The notes: a model not told the origin generated them from the letters alone. Counted from the stretch's first letter, positions 6,698 to 14,724 are shown. The stretch is 25,080 nt of DNA from Proteobacteria bacterium UBA3413 (GCA_002358345.1 DEOR01000013.1:29422-54501); one strand, 5' to 3'. A program made the numbers and translations.

Positions 6698-9403
6698 ATG
6701 ACAAACCCCAACAAAACAATTTTTTTAATTGACGGCTCTTCTTATCTTTATAGGGCATTTCATGCCATGCCACCCTTAACAACATCCAGTGGACTGCCGA
6801 CTGGAGCTGTTAAGGGTGTAGCCAACATGTTACGCAATCTAAGAAATGAAAATCCAAACGCTCACTATTTAGCAATATTTGATGCCAAGGGAAAAAACTT
6901 TAGACACACTATTTACAAAGATTACAAAGCAAACAGACCTCCAATGCCTCCAGAGTTACGCGAACAACTAGCCCCATTAAAATCTATTTGCAATGCCATG
7001 GGGATGCCTGTGGTTGAAATTCCAGATGTTGAGGCCGATGACGTTATTGCAACCCTCGCAGTGATGGGCGCTAAAAGAGGGTTTCCGATGGTTATTTCTT
7101 CTCTTGATAAGGACTTGATGCAACTAGTTGAGGACCCCTTGATAAAAATGGTGAACACCATAAACAACAAGATTTATGATGTGGCTGGTGTTGAAGAAAA
7201 GTTTGGAGTTCATCCTAACCAAATCATTGATTATCTTGCCTTGGTTGGAGATTCTTCAGACAACATCCCAGGCGTTCCCAAAGTTGGCCCCAAGACAGCA
7301 GTAAAGTGGTTAAGTGAATTTAAAGACCTAGAGGGGATTATCCAAAATGCAGAAAATTTTTTAGGCGTTGTTGGTCAAAATCTTAGAGATTCGATTCAAG
7401 ATCTTGATAGGAATGTTGAGCTTGTGACTCTTAAAAAAGATGTTGAACTGCCCATTTCGTTGGATGGGTTGCTTGCAGCGACTGAAAATCAAGAAGAACT
7501 TAATAAACTTTTTACCTCTCTTGAATTTAAGAACTGGGTTAGATTCTACGATCAAAACACTGGAGAAGCAGAACCCCCAATTGCGTCACAGCCTTCCAAG
7601 GAATACGAAACAGTTTTATCTGAAAAGGCTTTAAAAGTGTGGGTAGAAAAACTTAATAAATGTTCAGCATTCGCAATTGATACAGAGACATCGTCTCTAG
7701 ATACCATGACTGCAGATTTACTGGGTATCTCTCTTTCATGCGAGGAAGGTGAAGGTTGTTATATACCAATTCAGCACTCATACGAAGGCATGCCTGAGCA
7801 ACTATCATTAGTAGTAATAGTTAAAATTTTAGGCGCGGCAATATCTACAAACCAGACAAAGCTCGTTGGCCAAAATCTTAAGTTTGATTTACCAATTCTC
7901 AATAGGCACGGCATTGAGGTTAAAGAATTTCTTGGAGACACTATGCTGATGTCCTATGTCCTCAATAGTACTGGTACACGGCATGGATTGGATAAGATGG
8001 CTATGCATTATTTGCAATACCAACCAATGAAATATGAGGAGGTTGCTGGTTCCGCTTCTAAGCAAATTAATTTTGCTCAAGTAGAAATACCTACTGCAAC
8101 TTTTTATGCAGCTGAGGATGCCGACATAACATTTAGACTCTTTAATCTTCTGGATCAAAGGCTTCAAAAGGAACCAAAACTTATTAATTTACTCCATACC
8201 CTTGAGTACCCAATGCTTAAATCTCTGATTAAGGTTGAGACGAATGGAGCAAAGATTAATGCAAAAATGCTAGCAGATTACTCATCAGAGCTAGGGATCA
8301 AAATAGATCAGCTATCCAAGACTGCATTTAAAATGGCAGGTGAAGAGTTTAATATGGATTCTCCTAAGCAATTAGTTGAAATCCTTTATAACAAATTAGA
8401 ATTACCCGTCTTAAAGAAAACCCCTAAAGGCCAACCCTCAACTAACGAAGATACCTTGCAACGACTTGCTGAAGAATACGAGTTGCCAAAAGTTATTATT
8501 AAATACAGAGGCTTGGCAAAACTAAAATCCACATACACAGATAGCTTGATAAATATCCAACACCCTAATACCAACAGAATTCATACCTCTTACCAACAAG
8601 CGGTCACTTCAACAGGGCGACTATCATCCACTGAGCCTAATTTACAAAATATACCCATTAAGACTGCTGAAGGCAGAAAGATACGTGAAGCCTTTATTGC
8701 AGAAGAGGGCAATATTTTAATTTCTGCCGATTATTCTCAAATTGAACTGAGGATCATGGCTCATTTGTCGGGCGATAAAAATCTGACATATGCCTTTAAT
8801 AACAACATTGATGTTCATTCTGCTACTGCTGCTGAAATATTTAATGTGCCTTTAGAAGCAGTTACCTCTGAGCACCGAAGAAGCGCTAAGGCTATTAATT
8901 TTGGGTTAATTTATGGCATGTCAGCTTTTGGATTAACTCGACAGCTTGGCATTGCTCGGCATGAAGCCCAAGCATACCTTGATACCTATTTTGAAAGGTA
9001 TACAGGTGTGAGGGAATATATGGATTCTACAAAAGAGCTGGCAAAGAAAAATCTTTATGTTGAAACAATCCTAGGCAGAAAACTACACGTAGCAGAAATC
9101 AATGCATCCAATGGGTTAAGGCGTCAGGCTGCTGAAAGAGCTGCGATCAACGCTCCTTTGCAGGGTTCAGCTGCGGACATTATTAAGAAAGCAATGATAG
9201 ATGTAGATCATTGGATTGGAGACGATAATCCGGATATTAAGATGATTATGCAGGTTCATGATGAGCTTATTTTTGAGGTTAAAAAAAGTTTTGCAACGGA
9301 GGCTTTAGAGCAGGTAACCAGCTTGATGGAAAGTGCGGTTAAGTTAGATATTCCCCTGATTGTTGATGCAAATCAAGGGGCTAATTGGAATGAAGCTCAC
9401 TAG
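6698..9403 (+). CDS. polA: DNA polymerase I (5' nuclease, proofreading exonuclease, polymerase)
   Basis: This 901-residue, full-length three-domain polymerase I works in Okazaki fragment maturation and excision repair. The 5'-3' exonuclease domain (about 1-290) shows IDGSSYLYRAFHAMPPL and GDSSDNIPGVPKVGPKTA. The 3'-5' proofreading site is intact: Asp328 and Glu330 in AIDTETSSLD, Asp397 in GQNLKFDLPIL, and Asp474 in YAAEDADITF. In the polymerase domain the catalytic aspartates are Asp678 (SADYSQIELRI) and Asp855 (VHDELIFEV), each 27 residues below the E. coli positions 705 and 882. The O-helix keeps Phe (AINFGLIYGMSAFG). The TAG stop overlaps the stop of the convergent Coq4-like gene in a shared CTAG. 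Confidence 0.98.
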   Translation: MTNPNKTIFLIDGSSYLYRAFHAMPPLTTSSGLPTGAVKGVANMLRNLRNENPNAHYLAIFDAKGKNFRHTIYKDYKANRPPMPPELREQLAPLKSICNAMGMPVVEIPDVEADDVIATLAVMGAKRGFPMVISSLDKDLMQLVEDPLIKMVNTINNKIYDVAGVEEKFGVHPNQIIDYLALVGDSSDNIPGVPKVGPKTAVKWLSEFKDLEGIIQNAENFLGVVGQNLRDSIQDLDRNVELVTLKKDVELPISLDGLLAATENQEELNKLFTSLEFKNWVRFYDQNTGEAEPPIASQPSKEYETVLSEKALKVWVEKLNKCSAFAIDTETSSLDTMTADLLGISLSCEEGEGCYIPIQHSYEGMPEQLSLVVIVKILGAAISTNQTKLVGQNLKFDLPILNRHGIEVKEFLGDTMLMSYVLNSTGTRHGLDKMAMHYLQYQPMKYEEVAGSASKQINFAQVEIPTATFYAAEDADITFRLFNLLDQRLQKEPKLINLLHTLEYPMLKSLIKVETNGAKINAKMLADYSSELGIKIDQLSKTAFKMAGEEFNMDSPKQLVEILYNKLELPVLKKTPKGQPSTNEDTLQRLAEEYELPKVIIKYRGLAKLKSTYTDSLINIQHPNTNRIHTSYQQAVTSTGRLSSTEPNLQNIPIKTAEGRKIREAFIAEEGNILISADYSQIELRIMAHLSGDKNLTYAFNNNIDVHSATAAEIFNVPLEAVTSEHRRSAKAINFGLIYGMSAFGLTRQLGIARHEAQAYLDTYFERYTGVREYMDSTKELAKKNLYVETILGRKLHVAEINASNGLRRQAAERAAINAPLQGSAADIIKKAMIDVDHWIGDDNPDIKMIMQVHDELIFEVKKSFATEALEQVTSLMESAVKLDIPLIVDANQGANWNEAH

Positions 9404-9924
9404 GCATGTATTGATCCTGACCACATAAGAGGTTTTTCAATCACCCTTTCTTCTGGTAAGAGTATCTTGATTCCATATTCATCTCTCAAATCACAAACCC
9501 TTCGAGCGAGCAGATCATCAGGAGATACAAAAGGCCATTTTTTATTCATCTGTTTTGCTTTCTTTCTAACTTTTAACTTTAGTGGAATGAGATTGATAAA
9601 CATTAAAAAAAGCCTGAAGTAACTCACTTCTTTGATTAAGTATTTATATAGCTCTTTAAATTCTGGTAATTTGTTATAGGCCAGAAAATCCTTGAGTTTC
9701 CATTGCGTGCCCATTAAAACCCATGAATCTAATAGAGATTCTTGTTCAAGAGAGGTATCAAGTCCAAAGATAACGTGAGTTACATCATGATCCCTGATAA
9801 TTGTTGAGCCCGGAGGATCACTGAGTTGTTTTTTACCGTTTGCTTGGAGATAACCTCTGTACTCCTCCAGGCCCTGCTCTAGGGTTAAAGAGCAACCTTG
9901 CTCTTGAAAAGATAATTTAGACAT
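9400..9924 (-). CDS. Coq4-family protein (putative ubiquinone biosynthesis)
   Basis: This 174-residue protein contains RDHDVTHVIFGLDTSLEQES. It fits the Coq4 metal motif HDxxH-x11-E exactly: His46, Asp47, His50 and Glu62. The surroundings also resemble Coq4, which has HDxWHVLTGY...T...GE followed by an aliphatic helix; the Trp is Thr here. The C-terminal end, WPFVSPDDLLARRVCDLRDEYGI, resembles the W..PL..LR..LGI tail of Coq4 proteins. Eukaryotic Coq4 acts in coenzyme Q synthesis and has been linked to removal of the C1 carboxyl group of the ring. A ubiquinone role here is inferred. A basic hydrophobic stretch (about residues 100-125) could contact the membrane. Its start overlaps the engB end by 8 bases, so it is coupled to engB. 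The family call is good; function in this organism is unproven. Confidence 0.7.
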   Translation of the reverse strand: MSKLSFQEQGCSLTLEQGLEEYRGYLQANGKKQLSDPPGSTIIRDHDVTHVIFGLDTSLEQESLLDSWVLMGTQWKLKDFLAYNKLPEFKELYKYLIKEVSYFRLFLMFINLIPLKLKVRKKAKQMNKKWPFVSPDDLLARRVCDLRDEYGIKILLPEERVIEKPLMWSGSIHA

Positions 9925-10501
9925 CTACATATCTTAGCAAAAGTTTCCCTAGCTTTTCACAGCCTGTTCCTTTGAGAGCAGAAATTGCCATCACATCAGG
10001 GGCATTGGTCTGTTTCAAAACCATTTGTTGAGTGCTCACACATACATTATTTGAGACCTTGTCAGATTTTGTAAGGACTGGAATAAAAGGCACGTCAAAG
10101 TTTTCACAAAGTTCGATCATCTCCAGGTCCATTTCCTTGAGGGGATGGCGAATATCCATAAATATTACCACTGCTTTAAGCGATGTTCTTTTTTCAAAGT
10201 ATTCACCTAACAAAGGACCCCAATCTTTTCTCCTAGAATGACCAGATTTCGCAAACCCATACCCAGGCAAGTCAAGAAACTTAAAACCTTCTTCCACTTC
10301 AAAAAAATTAATTTCTGTTGTCCGCCCAGGCGTTTTACTAATCCTAGCTAATTTTTTATTTTTAGTTAAAGCATTTAATGCGCTAGATTTTCCAGCATTT
10401 GAGCGACCAGACAATAAAATCTCTGTCCCAACGTCTTCTGGGAGCTTTTGGTACTTTGTGATACCAAATAAAAAAGTGGTATTTTTAAAAGGATTTTTCA
10501 T
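9917..10501 (-). CDS. engB: Ribosome biogenesis GTP-binding protein YsxC/EngB
   Basis: This 194-residue TrmE-Era-EngA-like GTPase is involved in assembly of the large ribosomal subunit. All G motifs are visible: G1 GRSNAGKSS (residues 32-40), G2 Thr in KTPGRTTEINFF (57-68), G3 DLPGYG (77-82), G4 TKSD (144-147) and G5 SALKG (174-178). The length is normal for the family. In many gammaproteobacteria, engB lies between polA and cytochrome c4, as here. It is transcribed divergently from cytochrome c4 and overlaps the downstream Coq4-like gene by 8 bases. Confidence 0.96.
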   Translation of the reverse strand: MKNPFKNTTFLFGITKYQKLPEDVGTEILLSGRSNAGKSSALNALTKNKKLARISKTPGRTTEINFFEVEEGFKFLDLPGYGFAKSGHSRRKDWGPLLGEYFEKRTSLKAVVIFMDIRHPLKEMDLEMIELCENFDVPFIPVLTKSDKVSNNVCVSTQQMVLKQTNAPDVMAISALKGTGCEKLGKLLLRYVDV

Positions 10502-10568
10502 TAGATCATTTATCTCAAGCGATGCAGGACGTATAATATGCTTTCTATAGCATAACGCATAATATATA
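10502..10568. promoter_or_regulatory. Divergent engB/cytochrome c4 promoter region with inverted repeat
   Basis: A perfect -10 consensus TATAAT (10532-10537) points toward cytochrome c4 and would give a leader of about 25 nt; no convincing -35 accompanies it. On the minus strand TATTAT (10538-10533) lies on the same bases and could serve engB. Directly downstream is an 18-base inverted repeat, TATGCT-TTCTAT-AGCATA (10537-10554), placed where an operator or an early transcript hairpin would be. Its function is unknown. Confidence 0.4.
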
Positions 10569-11219
10569 TTGAAAACTTATTTACTGACCGCACTTAGCTT
10601 TTTATCCTTTGCTTCTATAGCCTCTGAGCTAGATATTCCTCATTTATTAGATGTAGGCAATTCAAAAGCTGGAGCTGATTTAGTTGCAACTTGTTCAGCC
10701 TGTCATGGCGGAAAAGGACAAAGTGTAAACTCTGATTGGCCGAACTTGGCGGGTCAAAACCAACGCTATATTGCAGAGCAGCTTAAATATTTTCAACAAG
10801 GAGATAGGGAAAATGCTCTGATGCTAGCAGTTGTTCCTTACCTTAAAACTCTCTCAGATTTGCAGTTACTTGATATTGCAGCTTTTTACAGTGCACAAGT
10901 GCCAGCCGTAGGTCAGGCTCAAGATGATGCTGAGCTCTTAGCGTTGGGTAAAAGTTTATACATGGCTGGCGACTTGTCTCGCGGCATTCCAGCTTGCACA
11001 GCATGCCACTCTATGAACGGAGCGGGCAATGATCAAGCAGGATTTCCACGCATTGCCGGTCAGCAAAAGTCTTACTTAACCTCTACCCTTAAAGCCTACA
11101 GAAGCCTAGAGAGGAATGCGGGAGATTACTCACTGGTGATGCAGTCTGCATCTCAAAATTTAAAGGATAAAGATATCGAAGCCTTGGTAAACTATATGCA
11201 TGGACTATATCAAAAATGA
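10569..11219 (+). CDS. Diheme cytochrome c4, periplasmic
   Basis: This 216-residue protein carries two c-type heme sites, CSACH (Cys42, Cys45, His46) and CTACH (Cys143, Cys146, His147). Each half has a candidate distal Met ligand: Met85 in ENALMLAVVP and Met191 in SLVMQSASQNL. The duplicated fold and length fit cytochrome c4, an electron carrier from the bc1 complex to terminal oxidases. The start is TTG at 10569, because no in-frame ATG precedes the obvious signal peptide (MKTYLLTALSFLSFASIA, cleavage near residue 19). The TGA stop overlaps the dsbA ATG as ATGA, so the two are coupled. The c4-dsbA neighbourhood next to polA/engB is a known gammaproteobacterial order. Confidence 0.92.
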   Translation: MKTYLLTALSFLSFASIASELDIPHLLDVGNSKAGADLVATCSACHGGKGQSVNSDWPNLAGQNQRYIAEQLKYFQQGDRENALMLAVVPYLKTLSDLQLLDIAAFYSAQVPAVGQAQDDAELLALGKSLYMAGDLSRGIPACTACHSMNGAGNDQAGFPRIAGQQKSYLTSTLKAYRSLERNAGDYSLVMQSASQNLKDKDIEALVNYMHGLYQK

Positions 11220-11833
11220 AATATCATAAATACGCCTTAACTTTCTTATTATTGTTTGCCGCGCTGGGCGCGCATGCTGAGTACAAACTAGGAAGAGACT
11301 ACGGCACCATTTCCAACCCCCTTCCAGTTAAAGAGGATGGCGTGGTCGAAGTTTTAGAGGTTTTTTGGTATGGCTGCGGGCATTGTTATAACCTAGAGCC
11401 AGTTATTGAAAATTGGTCAAGCAAAAAAGACAGCAGCGTTAAGCTTACCAAGATGCCTGTAACTTGGGGCCCAGCCCATCAGCTACACGCAAAATTATTT
11501 TATACTATTGAAGCCCTTGGAATAGGAAATGAGGCGCATACGGCTGTTTTTACATCTATCCACAAAGAATCCAATTATCTTTCAAGCGAAGAAGCAATCA
11601 TTACATTCCTTGAAACATTTAACTTTGATAGGGGCCAAATTCTGAAACAGATGAACTCTTTTTCTGTAAAACAAAAAGTAAAACGAGCAATAGAACTCTC
11701 AAGACAATTGAAAGTTTCTGCGGTTCCAATGATTTTTGTAGATGGTCAGTATAAAATAGAAGGCAAGCGCTCACATTCAGAAATGCTTAAAGTAGCAGAC
11801 CACGTGATTGAGTTACAAAAACCAGTTTCTTAA
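11216..11833 (+). CDS. dsbA: Thiol:disulfide interchange protein DsbA
   Basis: This 205-residue periplasmic disulfide oxidase has a signal peptide ending near AHA (residues 19-21). The active site is FWYGCGHCYNLEP, with Cys54-Gly-His-Cys57, the strongly oxidising CxHC type of DsbA. The cis-proline loop is SAVPMIFVDG with Pro171, and the helical insert lies between. It introduces disulfides into exported proteins and is reoxidised by DsbB, whose gene is at 6115-6615. It is co-transcribed with cytochrome c4 (4-base overlap), and the c5-type cytochrome follows after 12 bases. Confidence 0.95.
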   Translation: MKYHKYALTFLLLFAALGAHAEYKLGRDYGTISNPLPVKEDGVVEVLEVFWYGCGHCYNLEPVIENWSSKKDSSVKLTKMPVTWGPAHQLHAKLFYTIEALGIGNEAHTAVFTSIHKESNYLSSEEAIITFLETFNFDRGQILKQMNSFSVKQKVKRAIELSRQLKVSAVPMIFVDGQYKIEGKRSHSEMLKVADHVIELQKPVS

Positions 11834-11845
11834 CAACCAAATATT

Positions 11846-12256
11846 ATGAAAAAAATTGCACCACTCTTTGTTATTGCCCTCGCACTAGTTTTATTTTTTA
11901 ACGGAAAAAAATATGACGAGATGATGGAGGCAAGGCTAAGCAGTCCTGTTGCAGTGTGTCTTGAAGGAAAGTCATGCGGTCAAGCTACAGCGATAACTCT
12001 AGTTGCCGGTGGCGCATCGCGTTCTGCCGATGAGATCTACTCGACCGGATGTGCGGCTTGTCATAATTCTGGAGTAGCTGGATCACCCGTTTTAGGCAAT
12101 CAAGGTCAATGGGAGAATAGGCAAACCAAGGGCTATGAGATGCTTGTGGACAATGCATGGAACGGAATTAATGGAATGCCTGCGAAGGGATTATGTGCAG
12201 ACTGCACCAAGGAAGAGATTGGCATGGCTGTGCAGTACATGTTGGATGCTATTTAA
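11846..12256 (+). CDS. Cytochrome c5-type monoheme cytochrome, probably membrane-anchored
   Basis: This 136-residue protein has one heme site, CAACHNSG (Cys69, Cys72, His73), and the likely Met111 ligand in NGINGMPAKG. A cysteine pair follows in GLCADC (Cys117, Cys120), the disulfide typical of cytochrome c5. The N-terminus MKKIAPLFVIALALVLFF is a hydrophobic helix without a clear signal peptidase site, so it probably stays as an anchor. A further pair, Cys38 and Cys44, lies between anchor and heme domain and is unusual. It is the third gene of the cytochrome c4-dsbA unit and probably carries electrons to an oxidase. Its TAA stop overlaps the end of convergent ubiK by 8 bases. Confidence 0.88.
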   Translation: MKKIAPLFVIALALVLFFNGKKYDEMMEARLSSPVAVCLEGKSCGQATAITLVAGGASRSADEIYSTGCAACHNSGVAGSPVLGNQGQWENRQTKGYEMLVDNAWNGINGMPAKGLCADCTKEEIGMAVQYMLDAI

Positions 12257-12500
12257 CCTCACGCTCAGCTAGCTCTTTCTCTAAATTATCTATTCTTGCC
12301 TCAAGCTTCGTGGCTAAGGTTTCGAGTATTTGGTAATCTTGAGCCGTTACATATCCTTGAGACTTCACCAGCGCATCAAATTTTTCTTGCATCTCACCTT
12401 TCAGCACAGCGAACCCTGGTTTCCCAGTTGTATCAGCAAAATTAATAATCTTGTCTTGCACAATGCTCATAAATGCCTCCAATGTATCTTTATTAATCAT
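12249..12500 (-). CDS. ubiK: Ubiquinone biosynthesis accessory factor UbiK (BMFP family)
   Basis: This 83-residue protein has the layout of the BMFP/YqiC family: an N-terminal amphipathic helix (MINKDTLEAFMSIVQDKI), then GYVTAQDYQILETLATKLEARI (residues 49-70), leading into a C-terminal coiled coil ending in basic and acidic residues. UbiK assists the ubiquinone-ring hydroxylation steps in the aerobic Ubi complex. I chose the ATG at 12500 because MIN at the start fits relatives. The frame stays open further upstream to 12563, but those residues are unlike the family and lie inside the preceding gene. It overlaps the HAD gene by 8 bases and is the last gene of the lysA operon. Confidence 0.82.
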   Translation of the reverse strand: MINKDTLEAFMSIVQDKIINFADTTGKPGFAVLKGEMQEKFDALVKSQGYVTAQDYQILETLATKLEARIDNLEKELAEREVK

Positions 12501-13197
12501 GGTGTAATGATAGCAAGTTGGTAAATTGAGACCAATGGTTAAACTCAAGTGGAGGGCTCTCATCTAATTCCCAGGCTAGACCTTTAGAATTAAACCACAT
12601 GGTGTTAATCCCAAGATTCTTTGCTCCCTGGATATCACACACGGGGTCATCTCCCACATGTAAAGTCTCAGAAAAATCTATTCCTGAGATTTGTTTGGCT
12701 GCTTTAAAATGAGCTGGATCAGGCTTGTTATTCTGAACATCAACCGATGAAAGGGAAAAATCAAATAAATGCCCAATGCCTAATTTATGAATATCTGCAT
12801 TACCATTGGTGAGAACACCCAGGGCATAATTTTTTGAAAGAGCTTCTAGTGTTTCCAAAACCTCGTCAAAAAAAGTAACCTTATGACGCTCTCTAAGAAA
12901 GAATTTATATGCTTCCTCAACAAGCTGAGTTAATTCATTTTTATTGCTAATGTGGTTTTTGAGGTGGTGATGGATGGTTTGTTTTCTTAATAAGCCTAAG
13001 TCATATCTTAGCCTAGGATCATGCTTGATAAGCTCTCGCCTAATGCTCATAAAGTCCTCAAAGGTTCCCCAGTCAATCGCATGATTTATTCTGCTTCCAA
13101 TCCATTTCCTAGAATTTTTTTCAGCATTCATAATGACACTTTTTATATCCCAAAAAGTATCGTCTAGATCAAAGGTAATAAGTTTAATTCTAGGCAT
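12493..13197 (-). CDS. yigB: HAD-superfamily phosphatase, YigB-like
   Basis: This 234-residue haloacid dehalogenase-type hydrolase has all four motifs: FDLDDTFW (Asp10 nucleophile, Asp12 acid), LTNGN, Lys in NKPDPAHF, and HVGDDPVCDIQGAKNLG. A helical cap follows motif I. Its place directly after xerC matches E. coli dapF-yigA-xerC-yigB, where YigB can dephosphorylate a riboflavin-pathway intermediate and FMN. The substrate here is inferred from position and family only. I chose the ATG at 13197 (MPRIKLITFDLDDT); a start at 13230 would add 11 residues atypical of the family. The chosen ATG lies a few bases inside the end of xerC, so translation is probably coupled. Confidence 0.85.
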   Translation of the reverse strand: MPRIKLITFDLDDTFWDIKSVIMNAEKNSRKWIGSRINHAIDWGTFEDFMSIRRELIKHDPRLRYDLGLLRKQTIHHHLKNHISNKNELTQLVEEAYKFFLRERHKVTFFDEVLETLEALSKNYALGVLTNGNADIHKLGIGHLFDFSLSSVDVQNNKPDPAHFKAAKQISGIDFSETLHVGDDPVCDIQGAKNLGINTMWFNSKGLAWELDESPPLEFNHWSQFTNLLSLHHD

Positions 13198-14098
13198 TAG
13201 TCTTTGTTGCTCTTGGATGCGACTTTTCATAAATCTTAATAAGATGCTGATAATCTAATCGAGTGTATATTTGAGTGGTAGAAAGAGAGCTATGCCCTAG
13301 CAGCTCCTGAATACTTCTTAAATCTCCACTTGATTCAAGCAGGTGGGTCGCAAAACTGTGCCTCAGCATGTGAGGGTTTACCGGGGGCAAGCCCTGCATC
13401 AAGGCTAAGCTTTTAATTCTTTCCTGAACGCTCCTTGTAGAAATTCTTTTTCCTCTTAAATTTACAAACAAGGCTTCGTCTATAGTAGCGAGAGTTTTTC
13501 TTTTCTCAATCCATTGATTGATTGCTGATTGTGCAAAGCGGCCCACTGGCACAAGTCGAGTTTTTGATCCTTTGCCCAGAATCCTTAAAAAATCCTTAGA
13601 CTCTTCAAAATCAGTTAAATTTACATTGACAGCCTCAGACACCCTGAGACCACTAGAGTAAATTAACTCAACAATGGCCATGTCTCTTATTTCCTGAATA
13701 TTTTTAGGTTTAAAATTTAAAAGTTGCTCAACATCTTCGGGCGAAAGAACGCTTGGTAAATAGTTTGGAGATTTTGGGGAGCTCACCAACTCAAAAGGAG
13801 AGCTTCCAACCAAACCATTCTTAATTGCATAATTAAAAAATCCTTTAGCTGATGAGATATGCCTTTGTATGCTTCGTGCATTAATATTCTGCTCAAAAAG
13901 ATTGGCAATCCACCCCAAGCATATTTCCTCACTTAACATTTGAAAGTTACTAGCATTCTGAGATTGAGCAAAATTTGAGAATTTAACCAAATCTCTCTGA
14001 TAGGACTTTGTGGTGTTATTTGCCAGGCCTTTGATATTACCCAAGAAATCTAAGTAGTTAGAAATATTTTGAATGAGAAAATACTTCTTTTCACTCAT
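13190..14098 (-). CDS. xerC: Tyrosine recombinase XerC
   Basis: This 302-residue recombinase acts with XerD at dif to resolve chromosome dimers before division. The catalytic set is complete: Arg152 (SGLRVSE), Lys176 (GKGSKTR), His243 and Arg246 (HMLRHSFATHLL), His269 (LGHSS) and Tyr278 (TTQIYTR). An N-terminal SAM-like DNA-binding domain spans about residues 10-100. Position between DUF484 and a YigB-like gene supports XerC rather than XerD or an integron or phage integrase. It is coupled by ATGA to DUF484 upstream. Confidence 0.94.
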   Translation of the reverse strand: MSEKKYFLIQNISNYLDFLGNIKGLANNTTKSYQRDLVKFSNFAQSQNASNFQMLSEEICLGWIANLFEQNINARSIQRHISSAKGFFNYAIKNGLVGSSPFELVSSPKSPNYLPSVLSPEDVEQLLNFKPKNIQEIRDMAIVELIYSSGLRVSEAVNVNLTDFEESKDFLRILGKGSKTRLVPVGRFAQSAINQWIEKRKTLATIDEALFVNLRGKRISTRSVQERIKSLALMQGLPPVNPHMLRHSFATHLLESSGDLRSIQELLGHSSLSTTQIYTRLDYQHLIKIYEKSHPRATKTNA

Positions 14099-14724
14099 AC
14101 ATCTTTTAATTCAATCACGCTGGCTATGACATCTCTAATATACTCAATAAAGGTAGTATCCCCGTCTCCTAAATACTTTGTTTGATCCTTCGAGCCAACC
14201 TTGAGAAGGCCAAATTTATTATTGAGTTTAAAGACACAGATCACGCCTGATAGCATTTCTCCCCCCCCAAACAAGTGCTGCATTTTTTCTTGAGAGAATG
14301 GGCCCATATGAATAGAGTTTTTATTCATTTCAAGCGAGGTGTCAGCCTCTAATTTCTGTATTTCCTTGTCTGAGGCTAGCTCTAGGCTACATTTATCAGC
14401 GCCAATTACGTCTTGAAAAAAACTTTCTACCGTTGTTTTGATAGCATGTAGGTCCTTGGCTTGAATTAGAGATAGGGTGAGAGTCTTGGATTTAAGAAAG
14501 AGATCCTCGTTGTCTTGGCCTGTTGAAACAAAGCTGGTCAGCATGTCCATTAATCTTGTTTGCTCATCTCTCAAGCGCCGTACCTGCATCTCTAAAAGAG
14601 AGGATGCACCGCCGATATCATGTTTGAAGCTTAGCTCACCGACCAAGGACTCTCTGGAAAGAAAGAAATCTGTATTTTCTAACAGATAAAGCTCTACTTC
14701 TTTTGATGTTAATTTTTTGTCCAT
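14095..14724 (-). CDS. DUF484 family protein (YigA-like)
   Basis: This 209-residue protein begins VELYLLENTDFFLSRESL, then HDIGGASSLLEMQVRRLRDE. These match the conserved DUF484 pattern of an N-terminal helix and coiled coil; the C-terminal half looks like a GAF-type domain (about residues 85-205). Its function is not known; it is consistently found between dapF and xerC. I chose the ATG at 14724 because GAGGG lies just upstream; an alternative ATG at 14742 would add six residues. It overlaps the dapF end by 16 bases. Bases 14261-14268 are a run of eight G on the coding strand, encoding Gly-Gly-Gly in LFGGGEM. Confidence 0.8.
   Translation of the reverse strand: MDKKLTSKEVELYLLENTDFFLSRESLVGELSFKHDIGGASSLLEMQVRRLRDEQTRLMDMLTSFVSTGQDNEDLFLKSKTLTLSLIQAKDLHAIKTTVESFFQDVIGADKCSLELASDKEIQKLEADTSLEMNKNSIHMGPFSQEKMQHLFGGGEMLSGVICVFKLNNKFGLLKVGSKDQTKYLGDGDTTFIEYIRDVIASVIELKDV

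Noticed and set aside
12501..12563. An N-terminal extension of ubiK upstream of the ATG at 12500
   Set aside because: The added residues are not like the family start and lie inside the HAD gene; the ATG at 12500 gives the typical MIN start.
13190..14098. XerC as a sign of an integrated element
   Set aside because: It is in the conserved dapF-DUF484-xerC-yigB order, with no direct repeats, tRNA or phage genes nearby, so it is the chromosomal Xer recombinase.
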